A stretch of 64,000 nt of DNA, taken from Solibacillus sp040274725 (GTDB lineage Bacteria > Bacillota > Bacilli > Bacillales_A > Planococcaceae). Location of the stretch: positions 1 through 64,000 of the forward strand of contig JBEMAQ010000010.1 in NCBI GenBank assembly GCA_040274725.1, written 5' to 3'. Positions 58,652-64,000 of the stretch are shown in pieces (position 1 is the first letter of the stretch; each line of letters begins with the position of its first letter). The notes under the pieces are model-generated. The model was not told where the DNA came from and ran no database searches. It saw nothing but the letters and a program-made list of their open reading frames with translations. Position numbers and translations under genes: made by a program.

Positions 58652-59566
58652 TTATTTTACCACTACTTTTATATTCTCTACGACTAGTGCACTCAGTGCT
58701 TGTACAACATCAAAGCTCGCCCCTGGGAAATCAGACACCGCAAATGGTACGTTTAACTCTTTACATACTTCTTGGCACTCGACACCAATTTCTGCGTAAG
58801 ACTCCACGTCTGATGCTAAGCTTAGTAGCTCGCACGTCACAAACCCTGTCGCTCCAGCTTCGTGTAATGCTTTGATTTTCGCTTTTACATCGGGTGCGAG
58901 CCAGTTTGCCTTGCCGCCTGATGAACGGTACACCGCATGGAAGTTCGCCACACCTGCTTTTTTCGCAATTGCTGCAGCAAGCTCTGCAAACTGCTGTACG
59001 TACGGTGCATTACGTTCTGGGTCCTCTGGCTGGCTATGTACGGTAAACAGTACATGTGCGTCACCTTGCGCGGCTACTGGTAGCCACTCGACTGCACGCT
59101 TCACGCGTTTTGCGTAAACAGCGACAACACCTTCGTTTACATGCCAGTTATTTAACACAATGTGTTCAATGACTGTTCCTTCAAGCAGCGCGGCTGTTTC
59201 CGCATGCACAGAGCCGCCGCCTGAAGCCGAGTGAATTGGATTAATCGGTAAGGTCACGACCGTCGTTGCTCCGTCTGCTTTTGCCTTTTCAATCGCATCC
59301 ACTAAAAATGGCGTAGTATGTTTATACGCCGTGTACACCTTTACTTCCACGTCTAATTGCTCGTTTAACACGCTTTCTAAACCTTCTGCAATATCCTCCG
59401 TTGCTGTGCGAATGAAGTCTGCAAAACCTGGTGTTAAAAAGGATGCATGAATTTTTGCGAGCATCGGTGGTGGCACCTGTTTGCCCTTTAAAATATGGCT
59501 AAAATAATCGGAAACATTGTCGATGGATACGGGTGCCCCGTACGCATAATGAATAACTGCAATCAT
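58652..59566 (-). CDS. hemH: Ferrochelatase-family protein, Fur-regulated paralogue
   Basis: 304 residues. Aligns with HemH/CpfC: VIHYAYGAPVSIDNVSDYFS at the N-terminus, AYKHTTPFLVDAIEKAKADG, catalytic-type H in LFTVHSQPEDP, and E in LASDVESYAEIGVECQEV where the metal-site glutamate is expected. These enzymes insert iron into coproporphyrin III (or act in reverse). Not with hemE/hemY and preceded by a Fur box, so it is likely an accessory copy for iron shortage. AAAAGGAG precedes the ATG. Confidence 0.8.
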   Translation of the reverse strand: MIAVIHYAYGAPVSIDNVSDYFSHILKGKQVPPPMLAKIHASFLTPGFADFIRTATEDIAEGLESVLNEQLDVEVKVYTAYKHTTPFLVDAIEKAKADGATTVVTLPINPIHSASGGGSVHAETAALLEGTVIEHIVLNNWHVNEGVVAVYAKRVKRAVEWLPVAAQGDAHVLFTVHSQPEDPERNAPYVQQFAELAAAIAKKAGVANFHAVYRSSGGKANWLAPDVKAKIKALHEAGATGFVTCELLSLASDVESYAEIGVECQEVCKELNVPFAVSDFPGASFDVVQALSALVVENIKVVVK

Positions 59567-59594
59567 GTAGAAACGCTCCTTTTAAAATATAATT

Positions 59595-59613
59595 GAAAAT
59601 GATTATCATTATT
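59595..59613 (-). promoter_or_regulatory. Fur box upstream of the ferrochelatase paralogue
   Basis: GAAAATGATTATCATTATT matches the 19-base Fur consensus (GATAATGATAATCATTATC) at 16 positions; 29-47 bases before the start codon. Predicts repression when iron is plentiful. Confidence 0.88.
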
Positions 59614-59644
59614 AAAACATAAATATTGGAATTTTACAAATAAA

Positions 59645-59671
59645 AAAAGCACTACCTTCATAGATAGTGCT
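59645..59671 (-). terminator. Terminator of the Spo0M-like gene
   Basis: AGCACTA/TAGTGCT arms followed by TTTTTTTATTTG on the minus strand. Confidence 0.85.
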
Positions 59672-59678
59672 CGCTTAC

Positions 59679-60062
59679 TCAAGTATAAGATGCTGGCTCG
59701 TATGAAATAATCCCTTCATCATCGCATTCACTGCCATCTAAAAACTGTACAAGTGTTTTAAATACGAGGCGTTCATCGGGCTGACAAACCCAGCGCTCGT
59801 CCGGGATTAGCTCAAATGAAATAATTTCGGTATCCTTTGAATGAATATTGCCGATTGGTTCAACAGAATGCTTGTCGATTAACACATGGCCTGTACTTGA
59901 CGCGCGGTATACTTGCAGAGAAATGACATCAATCATTTCCTCTTCAACGAAGTTAATATAAAGTGAGCCGGTCAATGTTTCCCCTTCCAAAATATCGGTT
60001 TTCTCAATGACCGTCTCTACCTTTACCCCATTATGCTCCATTTTTATTAACCATTTATTCAT
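59679..60062 (-). CDS. Short arrestin-like (Spo0M-family-like) protein
   Basis: 127 residues. VETVIEKTDILEGETLTGSL followed by ISLQVYRASSTGHVLIDKHS and ISFELIPDERWVC looks like the N-terminal arrestin-type sandwich of Spo0M sporulation-control proteins, which are normally about twice as long. ATG at 60062, 6 bases after GGGGGATG. Function likely scaffolding; tentative. Confidence 0.65.
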   Translation of the reverse strand: MNKWLIKMEHNGVKVETVIEKTDILEGETLTGSLYINFVEEEMIDVISLQVYRASSTGHVLIDKHSVEPIGNIHSKDTEIISFELIPDERWVCQPDERLVFKTLVQFLDGSECDDEGIISYEPASYT

Positions 60063-60082
60063 GTCCATCCCCCTATTTCAAA

Positions 60083-60110
60083 AAATCGTTAGCGCGCATG
60101 CTAACGATTT
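60083..60110 (-). terminator. Terminator of the AI-2E-family gene
   Basis: AAATCGTTAGC/GCTAACGATTT, 6-base loop, T run on the minus strand, four bases from the stop at 60115. Confidence 0.85.
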
Positions 60111-60114
60111 GGTT

Positions 60115-61329
60115 TTACTGTTCTTCATAGCCTTTTTTAGGATCTGTTTCAAAGCGATTATAGCGTTGTTTAAATAAGCGATAGGCGTGCGTTATAAGCA
60201 CTTTAATGAGCGCATAACCCGGAAGCCCTAAAATGATCCCAGGCACGCCAAACAACGCGCCAGACGTCAATAACACGAAGATAATCGTGATTGGGTGAAT
60301 ACTCAGTGATTTCCCCATAATTTGTGGGGAAATAAACTTCCCTTCAATCAACTGTACAATCGTCCAAACGATGATCAGCTTTAGCACCATAAACGGACTT
60401 GTGACAATAGCAATAATCGCAGCAGGTGTTGCGGCAATGGCTGGACCTAAATACGGGACAACACTTGTGACCATCGCGATAAAGCCAAGTAGGAAAGCAT
60501 AGTCTAAGCCAATAATTAAGAAGCCAATCGTCATCATAACCCCGATACAAAATGACACTAAAATTTGTCCTTGAATGTACGAGCTAATTTGCTTGTCCAT
60601 ATCATGCAGCACTTCACCCACAACTTTGCGCGCGCGCGGCGGGCAAATATTTAAAATAAACGTTGGCATCTTCTCGCCCTCGTACAGTAAATAAAACAAA
60701 ATAAACGGCACGATGACAAGTGATAGCACAATGCCTGTTAGTGTTGTGACAAAGCCTGTAATACCCGATGCGATAGACGTTGCAAAATTTGTAATTGTAT
60801 CTTTTAGCGTCGTTACCGTATTCGCGGTAAAATTAGTCAGCATCGTATTGTAATCAAAATCAAACGTCTCGAAAAATTCATGGAAACGTGAATTATTTAA
60901 AAAGGACACGAATCTTTCTACAACGGCGATAAAATAAATCGGAAATTCATTTAAAAGCTTTGTAAATTGATCGCGTAAAAACGGAAATACAAGCACGACT
61001 GATGTTGTCAAAATACCGATTAAGCCAATATAAATAAGCAAGATAGCCCACGCTTTCGGTATTTTCCAGCGCATGAGTAATTTCAGTGTTGGGCGTAGCA
61101 AATAATACAAAATGACCCCGAGCACCCCCGGTAAAATAATCATTTCAATAAGCACTGACAACGGCTCAAAAACAAATGAAATTTTGTCGTAAACAAAAAT
61201 AATACAGCCAATAAGCAATGCAATAATGAGCAGGAACAATAAGTTTTTCCCGCCTAAAAAGCGAATAAAACGCGTTGAGAAAAACGTCGATTGCTCCTGC
61301 GGTAAATTTTTATTTTTCTCTTCTTCCAC
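60115..61329 (-). CDS. AI-2E/UPF0118-family membrane transporter
   Basis: 404 residues with about eight membrane segments; the signature loop GFIAMVTSVVPYLGPAIAAT and the C-terminal IEGKFISPQIMGKSLSIHPI, LFGVPGIILGLPGYAL are typical of the family (B. subtilis YrrI/YtvI/YueF/YdbI). Members include sodium-proton antiporters and the AI-2 exporter TqsA; the substrate here is unknown. GTG at 61329 chosen after GGGGTGG. Confidence 0.88.
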   Translation of the reverse strand: MEEEKNKNLPQEQSTFFSTRFIRFLGGKNLLFLLIIALLIGCIIFVYDKISFVFEPLSVLIEMIILPGVLGVILYYLLRPTLKLLMRWKIPKAWAILLIYIGLIGILTTSVVLVFPFLRDQFTKLLNEFPIYFIAVVERFVSFLNNSRFHEFFETFDFDYNTMLTNFTANTVTTLKDTITNFATSIASGITGFVTTLTGIVLSLVIVPFILFYLLYEGEKMPTFILNICPPRARKVVGEVLHDMDKQISSYIQGQILVSFCIGVMMTIGFLIIGLDYAFLLGFIAMVTSVVPYLGPAIAATPAAIIAIVTSPFMVLKLIIVWTIVQLIEGKFISPQIMGKSLSIHPITIIFVLLTSGALFGVPGIILGLPGYALIKVLITHAYRLFKQRYNRFETDPKKGYEEQ

Positions 61330-61461
61330 AAAACCACCCCAACAAGTCACCAAATTTTCAAGGGAATTCACATCAGAAAAGCCATCATTATACGCTATTT
61401 AGCGCGCAATGTGCTTTTCTAATTTCATCATAACATGTCTACAACTTCCATGTATAAGGAC

Positions 61462-62391
61462 TTATTTATCTAATTTCAAAAATGTGTGCAACATCTCTTT
61501 ATTTTGCTCGATATCCATTTCAATAACCGAGCCTGCATGACTATAAGTTTGGAACGAATACGTATGCTCCGCTGGAATGGTCATTTTTTGCAAGTTCGCT
61601 GCCCCACTTGTTATCATGTTAAGTGCCATTTTTAACTGTGCCGCGCTCGACATATCGCTCGTCACATAGCCTTGTGCCGCACCGACGAATTTCGGAATGT
61701 TTTTCATATTTGTTGGAGATAGTAGCTCCTCTTTTAGTAGCTCAATGACCTTTTGCTGACGTTCAACGCGGCCAAAATCACCTTCTGCATCCCCGCGGTA
61801 ACGCGCATAACCAAGTAGCTGCGAGCCATTTAACTGCTGCACACCTGGCTCAATCGTCATATAAATCAACCCTGACATGCGCTTCTCCACATCCACCTCA
61901 ATGCCGTTCGGCGCTAAAATATCAATGAGCGACTCAAAGCTTTTAAAATCAATGATGGCATAATGATGAATCGGGAGGTCAAACATATTATTCAGTGTCT
62001 CTTTTAGTAGCTGCACTCCGCCTAAATAATAAGCAGTGTTTAATTTATACGACTGGTAGCCCGGAATTTCAGCATAAATATCGCGCATAAAGGATACGAG
62101 CCGCATATCATTCGTTTCGCGGTCCCATGTCAGCAGCATCATCGTATCGGTACGCGATTTTTCCTCACCACGGCTATCAACACCGAGTATTAAAAATGTC
62201 TCAACTTTATGCGTTGTTTCATCTGCTATAAAATCCTCTGCGGGTACTTTCGTTTCACTTGCTAGCTTCAGCCCATTTTGGTACTCGACATACGAATAGC
62301 CTATTAAAGCGACGATTACCAAAAACAGCGCTGTTACAATGACGCGTCCTTTTCGCACGCGTTTTTTCTTATAACGTGTTTTTTGCTCCAT
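61462..62391 (-). CDS. LytR-CpsA-Psr (LCP) family cell-wall ligase
   Basis: 309 residues. Basic N-terminus and one membrane helix (VIVTALFLVIVALIGYSYVE), then the LCP domain at about 65-215: FLILGVDSRGEEKSRTDTMM, LVSFMRDIYAEIPGYQSYKL, GYARYRGDAEGDFGRVERQQ with the conserved arginines and aspartates. LCP enzymes attach teichoic acids or similar polymers to peptidoglycan outside the membrane. AAAGGAAG precedes the ATG. Monocistronic. Confidence 0.92.
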   Translation of the reverse strand: MEQKTRYKKKRVRKGRVIVTALFLVIVALIGYSYVEYQNGLKLASETKVPAEDFIADETTHKVETFLILGVDSRGEEKSRTDTMMLLTWDRETNDMRLVSFMRDIYAEIPGYQSYKLNTAYYLGGVQLLKETLNNMFDLPIHHYAIIDFKSFESLIDILAPNGIEVDVEKRMSGLIYMTIEPGVQQLNGSQLLGYARYRGDAEGDFGRVERQQKVIELLKEELLSPTNMKNIPKFVGAAQGYVTSDMSSAAQLKMALNMITSGAANLQKMTIPAEHTYSFQTYSHAGSVIEMDIEQNKEMLHTFLKLDK

Positions 62392-62474
62392 GTGTCAACT
62401 TCCTTTCAAGTTGTACGATAACAGAAGGCACGAGCCTCTCTAGTGTACGATGAATGCTTGTTTAGTATTTACTA

Positions 62475-62511
62475 CAGCTTTTTCGAGTCTATGCAAAACT
62501 CGAGGTAGCTG
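62475..62511. other. Inverted repeat in the lcp-msrA intergenic region
   Basis: CAGCT-x3-TCGAGT / ACTCGA-x3-AGCTG with a 9-base loop between divergent genes. No T run. Could be an operator or leader structure; nothing else is seen in 62392-62681. Confidence 0.4.
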
Positions 62512-62681
62512 AGACTTAACTCCTGACGATATAGTTATTAAAATGTTTCATCTTTCCACCCTATTATATCGTTTCCTGTAAAATTGTACCTACTTCTGAG
62601 CTTGTTCATGCTATAATAGACTATCTATTCCAAGTCCTATATGACAGCGAATACTTACATAGAACAAAAGGAGTGATTTAT

Positions 62682-63200
62682 ATGGCAATCGCAACATTTG
62701 CAGGTGGCTGTTTTTGGTGCATGATCAAGCCGTTCGACCAGTGGGACGGCATTAAGCGTGTCACGTCTGGCTATATGGGTGGGCATGTTGAACATCCAAC
62801 CTATGAGGACGTAAAATCCGGCACGTCTGGTCATATTGAGGTTGTAGAAATCGAGTACGATGAACAGGTATTTAGCTATGAACGCCTACTCGACATTTAC
62901 TGGATGCAAATTGACCCAACGGACGCAGGTGGCCAATTCCACGACCGCGGCGAATCGTATAAAACGGTGATTTTCACGCATACAGACGAACAAAAGCGCC
63001 TTGCGGAAAGCTCAAAGCAAGTACTTGCCGCAAGTGGACGCTTCAAAAAGCCAATCGTTACAGAAATCCGCGAGGCGCATATTTTTTGGCCAGCGGAGGA
63101 TTACCATCAGGACTACTACAAAAAAGAGCCTGACCATTACAAAGAAGACCGTGCCATTAGCGGCCGCGATGAATTCATCAATACGCACTGGAAAAAATAG
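62682..63200 (+). CDS. msrA: Peptide methionine sulfoxide reductase MsrA
   Basis: 172 residues. Catalytic motif ATFAGGCFWCM (GCFWC), then VTSGYMGGHVEHPTYEDVKS and IDPTDAGGQFHDRGESYKTV; EDYHQDYYKK near the C-terminus is also conserved. Reduces methionine-S-sulfoxide in proteins. AAAAGGAG lies 8 bases before the ATG at 62682. No msrB follows. Strong terminator behind it. Confidence 0.95.
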   Translation: MAIATFAGGCFWCMIKPFDQWDGIKRVTSGYMGGHVEHPTYEDVKSGTSGHIEVVEIEYDEQVFSYERLLDIYWMQIDPTDAGGQFHDRGESYKTVIFTHTDEQKRLAESSKQVLAASGRFKKPIVTEIREAHIFWPAEDYHQDYYKKEPDHYKEDRAISGRDEFINTHWKK

Positions 63201-63221
63201 TTTCCCCATTTTTCGCGACAA

Positions 63222-63256
63222 AAAAACGAGGTACAGTTCACAAGTACCTCGTTTTT
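63222..63256. terminator. Convergent bidirectional terminator
   Basis: AAAAACGAGGTAC/GTACCTCGTTTTT, 9-base loop, between msrA and the recQ stop. Confidence 0.9.
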
Positions 63257-63264
63257 CCTATTTT

Positions 63265-64000
63265 TTAAACTTCATCAGCTAGAATCGCCTGGATAAATGT
63301 GCGACCATACTTCTCAAGCTTCGCCTCACCGACACCGCTCACCTCTAAAAACTGCGCGCTATTTTTCGGGCGACGCATGCACATATCACGCAACGTTTTG
63401 TCTGAAAATACAACAAACGGCGGCACACCTTCCTGATCCGCAATGTCTTTACGCACCGCGCGTAGCTTTTCAAATAGCGGATCATTTGCCTCCACAACCG
63501 TTTTCACTGGACGCGCCATTTTACGCATGACCGTTCGCCCATTCATTAATACTTCTTTTCCAATATCCGTTAAAAAAATCGTCGGGAACTGCCCATTGCT
63601 CACCGTAACCGCGCGCTCCGCGATTAAAAATTCAATAAAGTTCGCAATTTCCTTTGCATTCATCGGCTTTAGGATGCCGTAAGTTGGTAGCTTTTGAAAG
63701 CCGAATTCCAGCACCTTTTGATTGCGCGAGCCTGCAAGCACAGAAGCCGTCATTTGCTTGCCCCATTTTTGCCCCATACGTACAATGCACGACAGCACTT
63801 TTTGCGCGTCCTGCGTCACGTCCTGCTGCGGGCGCTCATCCACACAGCTTGCACAGCGGCCACACACTGTGCTATCCGTCTCGCCGAAATACTCGACAAT
63901 GTACTGCTGCAAGCATTGCTCGGTATGACAGTAATCAATCATTTGCTGAAGCTTTGTCAGCTCAAACGGGATACGGCTCCGATCCTGCGCCTGGTCGATT
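63265..64000 (-). CDS. recQ: RecQ-family DNA helicase, C-terminal part, cut by window edge
   Basis: About 245 codons are visible and the frame stays open to base 64000. They hold the zinc-binding cysteines (YCHTEQCLQQYIVEYFG ... CGRCASC), the winged-helix RQC domain (LSCIVRMGQKWGKQMTASVL) and an HRDC domain (DPLFEKLRAVRKDIADQEGV, LEVSGVGEAKLEKYG). The helicase core with Walker motifs lies outside the window. RecQ unwinds DNA in recombination and repair. Confidence 0.93.
   Translation of the reverse strand, partial: IDQAQDRSRIPFELTKLQQMIDYCHTEQCLQQYIVEYFGETDSTVCGRCASCVDERPQQDVTQDAQKVLSCIVRMGQKWGKQMTASVLAGSRNQKVLEFGFQKLPTYGILKPMNAKEIANFIEFLIAERAVTVSNGQFPTIFLTDIGKEVLMNGRTVMRKMARPVKTVVEANDPLFEKLRAVRKDIADQEGVPPFVVFSDKTLRDMCMRRPKNSAQFLEVSGVGEAKLEKYGRTFIQAILADEV

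Overview
This 64 kb window reads as chromosomal DNA of a low-GC Gram-positive endospore-former of the Bacillales. The protein style (strong Shine-Dalgarno sites, many TTG and GTG starts, YesMN-type two-component pair, MsmX, a Spo0M-like protein, a guanidine-I riboswitch, a Fur box) points to the Planococcaceae, in the Lysinibacillus/Solibacillus direction; that placement is inference. No rRNA, tRNA, CRISPR array or prophage was seen.

Layout. (1) 1-1.5 kb: an IS200/IS605-type element (tnpA plus the start of tnpB) abutting a broken SH3-domain gene. (2) 1.9-20.7 kb: an accessory stretch of short, mostly single-gene units: a duplicated AhpD-like protein, DUF5071 (frameshifted), a manganese catalase, DUF2812-PadR, a cupin, two small lipoproteins, an Rgg-type regulator beside a YidC paralogue, a DUF3885-like protein, an ECF sigma/anti-sigma pair, DUF5412, large lipoproteins and an SMI1/KNR4 remnant. 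From about 4 to 17.5 kb the units are separated by a family of related intergenic repeats with a strong palindromic hairpin whose stem shows compensatory changes. (3) 20.9-28 kb: small membrane proteins; a Crp/Fnr-family regulator divergent from a SsuBCA/TauABC-like ABC transporter; a decaying patch (lipoprotein with an in-frame amber, DUF5412 pseudogene); a LOG-family enzyme. (4) 28-37 kb: a PAS-GGDEF-EAL protein, a chemotaxis receptor, a tandem pair of tiny paralogous genes, a Xer-type recombinase beside a 42-bp perfect palindrome built from two XerD-arm-like sequences, then a second ECF sigma/membrane-partner pair. (5) 38-48.3 kb: a xyloside-utilisation cluster (GH43 enzyme, DUF624 protein, CUT1 ABC importer, YesM/YesN-like two-component system) with a divergent PucR-type regulator and an MsmX-type ATPase. 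(6) 48.4-50.2 kb: a TnpB-only IS element whose right end has rewritten the C-terminus of the neighbouring lipoprotein gene. (7) 51.7-52.7 kb: a guanidine-I riboswitch controlling an SMR heterodimer exporter. (8) 52.9-64 kb: a catalytically degraded tyrosine recombinase, enoyl-CoA hydratase-like protein, P-loop protein, aminotransferase, BspA-type leucine-rich-repeat protein, Fur-boxed ferrochelatase paralogue, Spo0M-like protein, AI-2E-family permease, LCP ligase, MsrA and the C-terminal part of RecQ.

The best leads are the hairpin repeat family in the 4-17 kb accessory region, the Xer recombinase/palindrome locus, the TnpB-like nuclease that has lost its zinc-ribbon cysteines, the Rgg-YidC pair, and several recently broken genes (frameshifts, internal stops, odd start codons) that simple gene calling would misannotate.
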